Source: Pyrenula massariospora
Lineage: Eukaryota > Ascomycota > Eurotiomycetes > Pyrenulales > Pyrenulaceae
Assembly (NCBI GenBank): GCA_021030905.1
Contig: JAGFMI010000006.1
Span: 1,612,001 to 1,676,000 of the forward strand
DNA length: 64,000 nt
Direction of reading: 5' to 3'
Shown here: piece by piece, positions 51,012-61,881 of the stretch
How positions within the stretch are numbered: position 1 is the stretch's first letter
How the letters are laid out: every line of letters starts with the position of its first letter
Position numbers and translations under genes: made by a program
Notes under the pieces: generated by a model
Seen by the model: the letters and a program-made list of their open reading frames with translations, nothing else
Database searches by the model: none
Told to the model about the DNA's origin: nothing

Positions 51012-51319
51012 GTTGAAGCAGATTCCATTGCTCAGATTACCGATTTGGTAAACGGAGTTCTTGGCAGAAGAAGGACAACGACTAAGCAGACTCTGTAGAT
51101 CGAGACTCTTCCGCCTAGCACGAGCTGTTCATAGCTCTTTGAAATAGTATACGGATAGACGGAAACCAAAGTTGAAGAAATCAAAGCTAGAGGAGGTATT
51201 TTCAACTGAAGAAAATTTTCGAGATGAAGACGATCCAAGCTCTGTAGAAAAACCCAAGTCCTAACTATTTGATCCACGCCTCGCTACGCTCAAAAACTTA
51301 CCTTCACAAAAATAAAGGG

Positions 51320-51940
51320 TTATAACAGGTTACTTTTGCAGCTGTACTCAATAATATAGCATCTCCCTTTCTTAAAGATATTGCTGCCTTTCTGAGTCTC
51401 GTACTGGCAATCCAGATTCCGCTCAATGACCGGTTCCGCGACCACAAAACCGCCAGTGTTGTGTTGCAGGGTCTCCAGCGTCGTTCCTCCAGGATACGGA
51501 ATGGAGGAGTCCCATCTGGCGTGAATTTTCTCTGAGTTATCAACGGTGAAATAGAAGCCCGCATCCAGGTCCGGTAGTCCGGCTTTGTTCAGAGGCAAGT
51601 CCGTAACGGTGATGTCCCAATTCTTAGGATCCAATTTGAACGCTATGTTTGGCTTGTCGATGCGCGTACCTGTGTCGACGTCTGGCTTACAAGAGGAGTC
51701 GCGTACAGCAAACCAGTTCGTTCCATCTTCGTAGATGTTGGCGTTCAGAAAGCAACGGCTTGAATCGTCGGTTGGGAAACATTTGTTACCACTCAGTGTA
51801 GCATCGTATGGCATTAAGCCGTCGCGGAGAGAGAGGTCCTCACGACTTGTCAGTAGATCATTTCCTAGGCGTGGTATGGCGTAGACCACAGAGGGAAGGA
51901 AAACAGGTGCCGCTAGAATCCCAAGAGATAGAAAGTGCAT
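51320..51940 (-). CDS. Secreted six-cysteine protein, copy A of a tandem family
   Basis: A single exon of 206 residues. The first ATG is at 51940 and opens a signal peptide (MHFLSLGILAAPVFLPSVVY). The mature part has six cysteines, at 54, 63, 84, 178, 194 and 201. The block C-x8-C-FLNANIYEDGTNWF...R-D-x-x-C and the C-terminal block C-x15-C-YIIEYS-C recur in the two genes downstream on the same strand. A middle segment, FYFTVDNSEKIHARWDSS followed by GG, is also shared. Three disulfides are likely. It may be an effector or another extracellular small protein. I recognise no named family. Confidence 0.8.
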   Translation of the reverse strand: MHFLSLGILAAPVFLPSVVYAIPRLGNDLLTSREDLSLRDGLMPYDATLSGNKCFPTDDSSRCFLNANIYEDGTNWFAVRDSSCKPDVDTGTRIDKPNIAFKLDPKNWDITVTDLPLNKAGLPDLDAGFYFTVDNSEKIHARWDSSIPYPGGTTLETLQHNTGGFVVAEPVIERNLDCQYETQKGSNIFKKGRCYIIEYSCKSNLL

Positions 51941-53124
51941 TGCAGAGACCGGGAAGAGCTTCTGGAAGGCCAGCAAGTGGATTAGGAAGGAGGGCTAGAG
52001 TCGTGACCTGCTCGTGTGACACGTTCTTGGAGCTTTCAATCGGTTTTGTGCGAAGCTAGAGCTCGTGTAGACATCGTTAGATGGTCGATGATGTGAGCTT
52101 TATACAGACAACATCACGCTAAGGGACTCAGGTTGTAGGCCTTTACCTTCCCAAATAGTGATAAGGTTCACGAATGTACCCAACTTCTTGATCATGCTTT
52201 GTTCATCGACTGGTCAAAAGATACCATCCGACCACAACCATTCGTTGCACGCATTTTGCGCTAGCGAAATGACGATCCAACAGCTGAGCTCAACATTTCT
52301 CTTCGTGGTAGTAGCATGAGTTATGTTACAACCCGATAGTTGATCAAACTACAGTTTAGCGACTATCCAGACACATGTTCGTCACATTGTTATCTAAGAA
52401 AGCTAGTCAAAGATACCGTGTTGGCTCAAATGGGGCATCTGATAAATTTCGATCCACTGTTGGCCCGAAAGATATCGGAAACGTTGCGTTGCATACTTAC
52501 CTAGCCCCTGAAGGCTAAGAGAACGACCAAAGACATAAATCAATGCGCCAACAAGGAGTAGACGCATTCAAGATGGTCTCGTGAAAGTAGGGTTGGGGAT
52601 GTGCCATCATTCGGCAATCCTAAAATGCGTGGCGAAGCTCATTATGCAACGCCTTGCGCGTTGACCGACCCCATCCAAAATGGTGCTTCATCGGGTCGGA
52701 ATGACGGATTTGGTAATACGGGGACGTAGCCTATTGATCTCGTGCTCAGGATTGTGTTACGAGCTGGAATAACCTCACCAAAGAATGATCTCAGGATGAA
52801 GGAAAGTTACGGCCTCTGGTGACCCAGAAATCTCCTCAGGTCTTGGCGCCACGTGATCTTTACACTCGCCAACGCCTGACGACCTCCTGGAGTGTTTGGT
52901 ACAATCATGCTCTGTCACTTGTGCTGCAAATAGTTTGGCAACATGATGTGTAAGATCGATTGTACTGGTCCGAACAATATCTCTAATGCTTGGTATCTAA
53001 AATAAAATCTATTGGACTACTAAGAAGAGACTGAATAAGCAGGAAACGGAGACAAGCGAACACCATGCTCTATAGCATCTAACAAGATAGCAAAAAAGGT
53101 TGTAAAGAGCGAGTCATGATTTTT
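51941..53124. other. Intergenic between secreted-family copies A and B
   Basis: About 1.2 kb. It holds the promoter of copy A and the 3' flank of copy B. No gene or clear repeat is seen. Confidence 0.45.
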
Positions 53125-53652
53125 TCATTGTCCAGCGTGGCATGGATAGTCGATGACAAAGCAATTTCCATGGATATTTGCGCTATTAGTACAAGGGCCA
53201 TTCCGTTGAGTGAAACCGAGTGGGCCATTAGCTGAGTTCTGTATTATTTTAGGATAACTCCCGCCGCTCATGTCGAGTGTGCTATCATATTCGACGTCGG
53301 CCTTGTTCATGCCGTCAACCTGGAATGTAAATGATGTGACATCAACCGGGTCTTTCATCGTGATTGTGACCGCGTTTGAAAACCCTGATGCGAGTACATT
53401 TGGATGCTCAGGCGAATTGTAACCAGTATTACGGCATTCAGCGTCGGTAATGCGATACCACGTAGTCTTATCATCGAAAATATTGACATTTAAGTGGCAG
53501 ACTGTTCCGATGTAGCCACTATGGGCCCCGGTAGTACAAACGTTGGGGGCATCTCTTGGGGTCAATAGATGGTCTATGAGATTGGGGGCGGCACTGATCA
53601 TAGGACATAGAAGGATGGCAGGAAAGGCGAGGTTAAACATCGAATTGTGCAT
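53125..53652 (-). CDS. Secreted six-cysteine protein, copy B of a tandem family
   Basis: A single exon of 175 residues. The signal peptide is MHNSMFNLAFPAILLCPMIS. Mature cysteines are at 39, 52, 73, 154, 164 and 171. The 20-residue spacing between the second and third cysteines (HLNVNIFDDKTTWYRITDAE) and the final C-x6-C (FVIDYP) match copies A and C exactly. Loops between cysteines 1-2 and 4-5 differ (12 and 9 residues). The middle FTFQVDGMNKADVEYDS aligns with copy A. It is the shortest copy and the most diverged. The function is unknown and secretion is inferred. Confidence 0.8.
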   Translation of the reverse strand: MHNSMFNLAFPAILLCPMISAAPNLIDHLLTPRDAPNVCTTGAHSGYIGTVCHLNVNIFDDKTTWYRITDAECRNTGYNSPEHPNVLASGFSNAVTITMKDPVDVTSFTFQVDGMNKADVEYDSTLDMSGGSYPKIIQNSANGPLGFTQRNGPCTNSANIHGNCFVIDYPCHAGQ

Positions 53653-54900
53653 TTTCGGCGTGCAGAAGTAAATGATGGTTTCGAAACACGGGATAGTTCT
53701 GACCCCGACCTAGTAAAGGGCAAGTATAGATTTGATATTCAAAATATGAGCCAACGGTAGTAAGAGCTTACGAGAGTGGCACAACGCACATAACGAGAGA
53801 ATTTATAGCAGAATTCATGACATCCTGCACGTTGGTCAAAATGTCCTTTCGGTAACTTTTAGTACGCCGAACCAGGCTCATCAGCAAGTACCAACATATC
53901 ATTCCATACTTTGAGGGCTAGCTACCGTGAAAATTCGCTGAAGTACGACAGCAAGAGTTTTTGAGCCGGATTACAGCAGGTGTCTGCAGTTGGTCCCCTA
54001 AATGGACTTGTACTGGCAGTCTTTATCGTCGTATACTATGCCTGTTACGGATGTTTGTGATGGCTGTGGTCAAAACGCCAGTTGGGCCCCCGGCGGTCCA
54101 GCGGTTGGACAAGTCACGGGCCTTGGACTCGCAATTACGCGACCAGCCGAAAGATCTCCCCGAGGGCGTAAAGGGTGCTGTTATCTATGAATCGTTCTGT
54201 GGCGACGAGTTCGTCTCTCCAATGGACTAATTCTCAGCCGACATCGCGTGATGCAAGTCGGAGAAACCATTGCAGTGCCTTGCATAATTTACGTCTAGTT
54301 GCGGCAAGGTGCTATGAGCCAAGGTCTATCATAAAATTTGATGGCAGAGTTGTGGTTACAGTGGTGTGAAGACACAGCGAGAAGCGAGAATTTCTCGCCC
54401 AATCAGTGGGTGCGGTCCGGATCGCCCGTCAGAAACGGAGATACCAAATCCAGCGGCCCGAGGTAACCTGGCCTTGCCCGTGGCGGACCAAACTGTTGCA
54501 ACATGTTGGACAGATAAAAAAAATTAGAGATTCCACGGCCAGACGATGGAAGATATCAAAGCTAGGTTCGAGAGCTGTTAAACAAGTAGCTTATTCTAAG
54601 GCGTGGCGAAGCGCCAACGAATTCTATCGTTGATCGTTGGGAGGCGAACCTCTCGGCCCTCCGCCTGTCTCCTTAACGAAGCAGACTGATACAGAAAACA
54701 CAGTCGCAGAATCAGGTAAGATTGAAGTAATACAAGAAATTCTGTTTGGTTACATTGATTATGCTAGCCTTCCCTTTATCGGGCCGATCCCAGAGAGCGG
54801 AAATGCCATCAGCAAGATTAACACCACAGCCGATTACTCCATGCAAACCCTACTAAATCACAGTTACAGAATTTGATATTTAACGGTGACTGTATGAGTC
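53653..54900. other. Intergenic between secreted-family copies B and C
   Basis: About 1.25 kb. Short forward frames near 53961-54230 and 54406-54876 have no family features. A TCGGTAA heptamer at 53849-53855 lies about 200 bases upstream of copy B. Confidence 0.4.
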
Positions 54901-55494
54901 TTAGCACTTTACAGTGATGATATAGCATTTCCCTTTGACTGTCGAGGTCGTGCTTGGATTAAAGAAGCAACCTTCATTGCGTAGGACCATGCCACCTGGA
55001 AGTTCTTTGCCTTGTTGAAAGTTGATACTATCATCTGCTTTGACCTGCACCGGGGGTGAACCAGTGGCGGAAAGCATGAACCCGGCGTTTTCGTCTAAAG
55101 AAGCGTTGCCAGTGGACGCGTCGCCAGAACTCTGGGGAAGGTTCCAAATCCTGAATATACTTGAGGGCTGACCGTTTGAGCCTTTTGGGTTTCTGATAGA
55201 ACTCCCTTCGCGAATGATGTCATGGTTGCCAAAAGGTTTTGCGCATTGATTGTTACGAATACCCCACCAAAAGAAACCGTTCTTGAACAAGTTGATATTG
55301 AGTATGCACTTTGTCTCGTCGGGATCGGGCTGGCATTGATCTCCAGAGTATGTGGGCTGTGGTACTTCCGAAGGCATGTCGGTTGAAAGTACGAAGTCCC
55401 AGCGCTTCTGTGCTACGCTGTTCTCCGAAAAGCTTGGAGCGCCGTTGATTAGGGGACAGAAAAGAAGAAACAAAGGGTAGAGTGAGGAACGCAT
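54901..55494 (-). CDS. Secreted six-cysteine protein, copy C of a tandem family
   Basis: A single exon of 197 residues. The first true ATG is at 55494 and begins a signal peptide (MRSSLYPLFLLFCPLINGAP). Mature cysteines are at 54, 63, 84, 176, 190 and 197; the first three are at the same positions as in copy A. The block ILNINLFKNGFFWWGIRNNQ fills the 20-residue gap between cysteines 2 and 3, and YIITVK fills the last C-x6-C. The final Cys is the last residue. It lies on the same strand as copies A and B, about 1.2 kb from copy B, consistent with old tandem duplication. Confidence 0.8.
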   Translation of the reverse strand: MRSSLYPLFLLFCPLINGAPSFSENSVAQKRWDFVLSTDMPSEVPQPTYSGDQCQPDPDETKCILNINLFKNGFFWWGIRNNQCAKPFGNHDIIREGSSIRNPKGSNGQPSSIFRIWNLPQSSGDASTGNASLDENAGFMLSATGSPPVQVKADDSINFQQGKELPGGMVLRNEGCFFNPSTTSTVKGKCYIITVKC

Positions 55495-56560
55495 GCTTGA
55501 TATTGGCGAGGGATACTTAAATTTGATACGTGATATTCGCAAGGATTAAATCTTATCAAGAAGTATAATGAAGCTGTAAGCGGAAACAAGCAACAAACAC
55601 TAGGAAGAACAGAACTTTATATCTTATCTCTTAACAGCCATCCTCGAACCTCCACAGTCTAATTTCATCTTAATTGTCTCCCTTGAGGCTGATCATGGTT
55701 CCAAGCCAGCAGAGAGCAACATTCTTTGTAACGAACATGATTCCCTCTCAGATACTAAGAAACAGAAGTTGGCAATTTGTTGGGACCAAGAGATCAAGTC
55801 CGCCGTCTGCACATTGGCCATGGTTGAATCTCCGAAGGCAATAGCCTCTGACGAGTTCTCCGCGCCTTGCGACGTACAACAACTTGGCGGTAGGCCGAGG
55901 ATTGTCTTTTGTCTCATATGTAGCATTTTAGCCGCATAACTCTTTCCTGTAAGGCTCGACAAAGGCGTAGCAATCGTTACGGTTTTATACGACATTCACT
56001 AGCCATGTCTGCGTGTTTGCCCGTAACAGGAGACGATAATTGGTGTCAAAGCCGGCCTGCACGAGTGTGTAGTGCCACTAACGACAACTGACAGCGAGTC
56101 TCTAAGAGCTGCGGTCGCAGCACAGTCTCAGGCCTCCAAACCGCAAGGTTGAGGCAATGTTGGTTGGCCGACGGGTCGCAAGCGGCGTTGCCCGAATAGG
56201 ATACGGAAGCGACACAACCAGCCAACCTAAGCAACAGAACGCGGAAATACAACTTGCATTTTAGAATTTTGAATTGATAGCTGCAAACTCCTAGGCTATC
56301 GATTTGGGGATGGTCAGCCTGCACTGTGCTATTCACGTGAGAGGCCATCGGGAGAAAGGAGCTTGAGGAGTCATTCTAGATGGAAGAGGCATGATATGAT
56401 TGCTTCACAGCGTTCACAAAAAATACTGTCATAGAAATAGAGGGAGTACTTTTAGAAGGTGTACGTGACTATGTTGCCTTCGCGCTATCCGATTTCTTAA
56501 GCGACTAACATTGACTTAGCGATTGACGACATTTGCACCTTCGACCTGTTTGCAAACCCG
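55495..56560. other. Intergenic, upstream of secreted-family copy C
   Basis: About 1.07 kb with two 100-residue minus-strand frames (55995-55693 and 56348-56046), both with ATG but no convincing domain. The second contains a Cys/LN element reminiscent of the secreted family but with wrong spacing. Confidence 0.4.
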
Positions 56561-57037
56561 CTAAACCTCCAGTCCCATTCTACTACAATGACCCTGCCTG
56601 CACCCCTCACATAGATCGTTCCTGTGTGGGCCATCGCTCCGCCCTGAGAAGGAGGTTGGGTCCATCTGTATTCCGGACCATTTTTTGAGACGATATGCGA
56701 CTCTTTCTGCATATGAATGATCCAAGACCGGTTTGCTCGATGTCTTGCAGCTCTTGCAGGATTGATGATACACCCGTGCATTATATCGCCGGTCAGAATA
56801 CCTTCGTATAGTGATAGCTATTTGCTTGCTTGACCAAACACGAGCTGCACAAGAGGGATTGCGACAAGTAAATCGGCCCATAATGTTCGTGTCATAATCA
56901 TTAATACAATCCTCATCATTGTCGATCTCATAAAATTTAAAGAAAATGTTGTGCTCGCGAAGGAGTTTGCACACGTCATTGTGGAGTGATGGGTACATAG
57001 ACCATTTCTTGGCCGGTTTCCGTTTTTTGGGAGGCAT
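56561..57037 (-). CDS. 3CxxC-type zinc-finger protein
   Basis: A single exon of 158 residues starting MPPKKRKPAKKWSMYPSLH. The pattern is that of the fungal 3CxxC zinc finger: GRFTCRNPSCAARVWSSKQI, then RYNARVYHQSCKSCK, then YRLKKWSG and a final H-x3-LCEGC-x2-GHC. Paired CxxC/CxxxxC elements should bind zinc, and a C-terminal C-x2-C-x3-C closes the domain. Family members are small, probably intracellular and functionally uncharacterised in fungi; related folds occur in animal receptor-transporting proteins. Upstream in-frame codons lack a better ATG context, so I chose 57037. Confidence 0.85.
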   Translation of the reverse strand: MPPKKRKPAKKWSMYPSLHNDVCKLLREHNIFFKFYEIDNDEDCINDYDTNIMGRFTCRNPSCAARVWSSKQIAITIRRYSDRRYNARVYHQSCKSCKTSSKPVLDHSYAERVAYRLKKWSGIQMDPTSFSGRSDGPHRNDLCEGCRQGHCSRMGLEV

Positions 57038-58894
57038 AACGAGAACGTTTGGAAGTATGACGCAAAGGACGCGAATTGTTTCGGATGGATTGATGGGAGA
57101 GATCAAGTGGTGGCGAACAAAGATGGCACGGATCAGGCGAGAACGCAGCCGTGTCATATATGAATTATCGTACGCCAATCTGACAGCCTTTCAATCTGCT
57201 GAACTAGGAATTTATTCCATCGATCGACATTCGTTCGTGCACCTCCTAAAGATCGACGAGCGACCTTGTTTAGCCTCTCAGAGAAGATAAACACTCCACC
57301 GTCGATTATCGATACGGACTGCGATTGAAGCGGAATCAACAGGGCTTAAAGCTGGGAAAGCGGCCTTTCACGACGGTTGGAAGGTGTGTATCGAGAGATG
57401 TTGACTTGTCCCATAGTAGACTTGTGTCATTTGCTTATTGGTGTGCGATGGAGCATGGCCGTTACACAACAGGAGAATGTCGACTCACCCCCTCTCGATG
57501 GGTTCCTCTCGACGTATAATTGCATCGACAAACTAAGCTGCTTTGGATTTAATCATCAGCTGTTATCTATATGTTCTGGAATTCAAAGGACCGCAAAGGA
57601 AGATGACGAAGGTCCTGGAATGGTCCCTCGTCTATCGCAGGAAATTTTCGGCTTGAAATCTCCTTGTACACCTCGATAATTATCTCCACTTGGGCTCTAG
57701 ACCGAGCATCGACTAGCTTCAACACCTTAGCAACAATTAAAAAGCGTTAGATGCCTCGAGGTCGCGCCTTATGGTAGTCTGCTCCGAAGGAAGATCGTAA
57801 GCATGCTCAAACTGGTAGAGTGGATCTGGACCTCTCTCAAGCATGCAAACGCTGTTGTCACCAGGTGTGAAATCGTGTTAAGCTAGATTAGGCATGCTTA
57901 GAAATTCGATAAGGATGTGACGATTGTCCTTTGCGTTGTCATTGCTGATATAATCGAGGAACGAAGTCACGCGCTCAGTATCTCGTGTGGTGTGACTAAA
58001 GAGAGTATGAATGTCAAACAGCGAGGTGGCTTTGTGGTGGATCGGCCCACCGTTCTACATTTTGGCACGCAGGGGCAAACTGCCATCTGCCGGAAGACGT
58101 AAGACTAGACACGCACAGCCACAAGCCTGGACGTAACAGGCGGAATAAAACCTAACGACATAGTTAGATTATACTGTAGCCATCACTGGGAGCTACGTCG
58201 GCTCGCAGCGAAACTTCATGACACGTGTGCTAGATCGCTGATCACGTCGCCAAAGTATCGTGATGAGACTTTGAGGCTGTGATCGAATCCTTCTAGAAAA
58301 TTTTCACGTTAAAAAAGCGTGATAGTGTTGCTGTCCTGAAGAAACCTTATCAGGCCATGAAAGCACACTCTCCGCAAGTCAAGCACACCGAGGCTGGGGG
58401 ACAGAGGTCGTGGCCGATTAGTTTTGCCCGCACCACACCAAAACGATCGGCCACGACCTCTGTTCCCCAGCCTCGCACGGCAACGATACGATCATAATTT
58501 TCCAGAGCGGGCCGGAGGGGTTTTCGACACTTTTGAAGGGACACTAGACTGGGCATCAACTTTCTGGCGGAATGATTTAGGAGTGAAAAAATCGATTGTG
58601 ACTCCTCAATCACGGCTGGGAACATATCAGAAGAAGCCGTGATGGAAAATCGTGGCTCACAACACCTGCCACCGTCGTCCCGCTCTGGTGTGAGTCACAA
58701 AGACACATGGACATTTTTATTTCATTTAAAGATTAATGCCATTGCAACGTAGTAATCGATCCCTCGAAACACCCTAGAAGTTTCGACTCAATAAATACCA
58801 CCATAAGACTCTCAAAAACTAGACCGACCACACTAAAGGTCTTCCACCCTACCTGAGTCAAAACTCCAATAGAACCTCCGCCCATCCCCAAACC
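57038..58894. other. Gene-poor stretch with a long hairpin
   Basis: About 1.86 kb. Apart from the inverted repeat at 58389-58475 and the promoter of the GNAT gene, I see nothing. Short frames at 57325-57679 have no domain. Confidence 0.45.
58389..58475. repeat. Long near-perfect inverted repeat (hairpin)
   Basis: Arms 58389-58418 and 58446-58475 are reverse complements at 29 of 30 positions and enclose a 27-base loop. The left arm begins CGAGGCTGGGG. The single mismatch is G/A. It lies between genes. A transcript would fold into a stable stem, as in a small-RNA precursor. It could also be a miniature mobile element or recombination debris. Its sequence is unrelated to the hairpin at 470-540. 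Confidence 0.85.
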
Positions 58895-59458
58895 ATGCCT
58901 CCCACTCCCCCACCCCCAACTTCCATCTCCATCCGCCCCGCTCACCCTGAGGACCTCCCACACCTCCAAACCCTCGAAACCACCGCCGGCCTCCTCTTCC
59001 ACACCATCCCGGGTATGTCCCCCGTCGCCAACGACCCCCCACCCCCCCTCTCCACCCTCCAATCCTTCCAAACCTCCGGCCGCGCCTGGGTCGCCGTCAC
59101 CCCAACCCCCTCATCATTACCAATCGTCGGCTACATCCTCGCCTCCCCCACCAGCAACTACGCCCACATCCACCAAGTAACCGTGCACCCCGCGCACGCG
59201 CGCCAGCGGATCGGGGCGCGCCTGATCGAGCAAGTAGAGAAATGGGCGAGACAGCGGGGGCTGAGGGGGCTCACGATGACGACTTTCCGAGATGTGCCGT
59301 GGAATGCGCCGTACTATCAGAGACTGGGGTTTGGGGTCGTGGAGGAGGAGGGGGAGTTGGAGAGGGTGGGGTTGAGGGGGGTGTTGGAGGAGGAGAGGGG
59401 GAGTGAGGTGTTGATGTGTGGGGGTGGGGGGAGGGTTGGGATGGTGAGGGAGTTTTAG
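58895..59458 (+). CDS. GNAT-family N-acetyltransferase
   Basis: A single exon of 187 residues. After a Pro-rich start, ISIRPAHPEDLPHLQTLE is the usual first strand and helix of GNAT enzymes. IHQVTVHPAHARQRIGARLI gives beta-4 and the acetyl-CoA motif Q/R-x-x-G-x-A, and APYYQRLGFGVVEE gives the C-terminal motif. The acceptor substrate cannot be named. The coding strand changes from C-rich to G-rich at about 59200. It converges on the GH53 gene with only about 120 bases between stops. Confidence 0.88.
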   Translation: MPPTPPPPTSISIRPAHPEDLPHLQTLETTAGLLFHTIPGMSPVANDPPPPLSTLQSFQTSGRAWVAVTPTPSSLPIVGYILASPTSNYAHIHQVTVHPAHARQRIGARLIEQVEKWARQRGLRGLTMTTFRDVPWNAPYYQRLGFGVVEEEGELERVGLRGVLEEERGSEVLMCGGGGRVGMVREF

Positions 59459-59576
59459 GGGGGGGCGAGGTTTGGGGTTGGTGGGTGAGATAGGGTTGTA
59501 ACGGATTTATGGAAAGTGAGTTGGAAGGAAGGGGATTTTAGGGGTTTGGAAATCTGATGAAGATATTGTATGGACT

Positions 59577-60743
59577 CTATATGTCCTGGAACATGTTTAC
59601 GCTCTCCCTTGCGTACCCCAGAGCCGTCGGATACTGGCTCCAATCCGTATCAAATAGAATTGCGTCCTGGCATGCACTCCCCAAGCTCGTCAGATTCAGC
59701 CACGCCGGCTCCCAGTAATTGATCCCCTGGCCCAATCCATTAGGCAGCCCTTTCACTATCCCCGCGATATCCTTCACCCATTCCACCTGGCCCTGCACGC
59801 TCACCGGCACGCTCGGCTCGCTCAATCCTCCACCGGTCACTGCGCTCGTATTACAGATCGCCGGCCAATCCGTCTCCACGACATGAATCGGCTTGCCGTA
59901 CTGCCCAGCCAGCGTCGTCAAGCTATCCTGCAGATTCGCTAACGTCGCCGCAGTCCCGTAGAATGGGTAGAAACTGAATCCAAATATATCCCAATCAGCT
60001 TCGCTGACTTTCCCGGTCGCCGTTAGCGCGCCAAACCACGTTTGCTGCAGCGTAAGGTTCCACCCGTTGTCGATGTGGATCATGACCTGCGGCTTTGTTA
60101 CCTCTCCATTCCCCACCGCGTCGTCCACACCATCGCGCGCGGCCTTATATATCGTGGCGAGGTTCGTGAAGTTTGCGACGCGCGCATCGTCGGGGAAGAC
60201 GTCGACGTCTACTTGGCCCGTGGGCCAGAGCATTCCGAGGCGGATTTCATTGCCGAGGCTGACGAGACTCAGTTGGACATTGGCCTGGGCGAAGGAGACG
60301 AGCGTGTCTTTTACGTATGCTCTGATTGTTTCGGAGAGTCCTTCGACGTCGAGCGGCCAGGCGGCCGGCGCATAGTTGTGTTGTGGGTCTGCCCAGGTGT
60401 CACTGAAGTGGAAATCGAGGTATATGTTGAAACCTTTCTGCGAAAAACGTTGGGCGAGATTGAGGACGTATGGGAGGTCATATTGACCGGGTATCGGGTT
60501 GACCCACAGACGAAGTCGGACGGTATTCATGCCGCCAGCGCCGAGAATGTCTTCGGCCGCCGCAGACGTGTTGGAGAGGTCATGGTAGATTGCTCCGCTG
60601 GATTCAAGGATGCCAAGGGAGGAGAGATCATGACCAGCATAGAAGGTGGTGTTGGATCGGGCAGAAAGGGAGGGGAGGATTGATGTTGGAGTGGCCGTGG
60701 CAAAGGAAAGGAAATAAATGAGAAACAAACCGAGCCTATACAT
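59577..60743 (-). CDS. GH53 arabinogalactan endo-beta-1,4-galactanase
   Basis: A single exon of 388 residues with a signal peptide (MYRLGLFLIYFLSFATATPT). The TIM-barrel motifs are clear: FYAGHDLSSLG, MNTVRLRLWVNP, YLDFHFSDTWADP, then the acid/base Glu166 in SLGNEIRLGMLWP and the nucleophile Glu290 in HVVETDWP. NYWEPAWLN is near the C terminus. The enzyme cuts beta-1,4-galactan side chains of pectin outside the cell, fitting a plant-associated or saprotrophic mould. Length matches the family. A glucose-repression site may exist upstream, but I did not identify one with confidence. Confidence 0.95.
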   Translation of the reverse strand: MYRLGLFLIYFLSFATATPTSILPSLSARSNTTFYAGHDLSSLGILESSGAIYHDLSNTSAAAEDILGAGGMNTVRLRLWVNPIPGQYDLPYVLNLAQRFSQKGFNIYLDFHFSDTWADPQHNYAPAAWPLDVEGLSETIRAYVKDTLVSFAQANVQLSLVSLGNEIRLGMLWPTGQVDVDVFPDDARVANFTNLATIYKAARDGVDDAVGNGEVTKPQVMIHIDNGWNLTLQQTWFGALTATGKVSEADWDIFGFSFYPFYGTAATLANLQDSLTTLAGQYGKPIHVVETDWPAICNTSAVTGGGLSEPSVPVSVQGQVEWVKDIAGIVKGLPNGLGQGINYWEPAWLNLTSLGSACQDAILFDTDWSQYPTALGYARESVNMFQDI

Positions 60744-61881
60744 GACTGTGATGGGCAGAATCGTGATCTAATACACGTAGGAAATACACAGAAGTTAAGT
60801 TCAACGCCATCAAATCACCTTTTGTAGCAGCAACCTACAGAAATTTTTTGCCTTCGTCACTGGGTAAACAGTTCGGCCCACATCTAGTCCAGGGAATCAT
60901 TGCGGGGCACAAGGCGATTCTTTCGAGCCACATTCGGAGATGGGCTATGCTAGCCAGGAAGAAGTAGGTGGACAGTCAGGAACAGGTCGATCTCTCGTCA
61001 TCTTCATCTGGCGGAGTGCACAAGAAGTTCCAGGCGGAGGCTTTCTTCGGCAAAGAATCAAAGAGGAGAATCTTCCACCAATGGAAGGCGGCTAAGTGGC
61101 TAAGTCCCCTCCGGCTTGGCACTCCATCCTTAGGGCAGGCAGAGTAAGGGGAATTAGGTAACCCAACCCAGTCGCCGACCATCGACAAAAGGTTCAGATT
61201 CTTATATATCATCATAAACCTTTGAATATCTAAATATGGCGCGCTTACTCTCTTTTCTGTGTAAGACGCACGGTCGCTGGAAAGAACTTCGCCGGATGCC
61301 CATGACCCCTGTAAACTTGGTATGCTCTTTCACCGTCAATCATCTTCTTCTCTCATACCTTTCCTCCATCTACCCTGAATACGCGTCCTTGATGTTGCAA
61401 TTTCGGCATATCACGATGATAAATTATGAAGCATACGAAAGTATTGAGCGTGTTGCTCTGCCGGCACCTAAGCGATGAGAATATGTCATGAGTGACGACT
61501 ATTTCTTATTATTATTATGCTTTACACTCCAAGTACAGCTCCTACGAAGGATCAATCGCAAGCTCGGAGCATGGTGGAAGGATATTAAGGATTATTGCGG
61601 CAGAATACTGCCTAGATAAGGAACTATCGAGTCAAACAAAATCCCTCCCATATATCATAGCCCATAGACTCCCCTATTGTGGTTATAAATGAATGACATA
61701 GTTGGATGACCTTGACATTTAAGATACTGATACAGATAGGAAATCGCCACCATATCCAGACACCAGCCCATAGGCTCCTCCCAAGAACTCCTCGCTATAC
61801 TGCTAGTGATAAAGTCAGCCTCCACTTCCTGACCTGTCCATGTTCTCGATCAGCTTACCGCTCGAATTTATCAAGCAACCC
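60744..61881. other. Intergenic
   Basis: About 1.1 kb. It contains the GH53 promoter side. An 80-codon ATG frame at 61236-61478 has no domain. Nothing else is seen. Confidence 0.45.

Noticed and set aside
56046-56348. A fourth copy of the six-cysteine secreted family
   Set aside because: It shows SYSGNAAC and C-LN elements after a hydrophobic run, but the 20-residue Cys2-Cys3 block and the C-terminal cysteines are absent.
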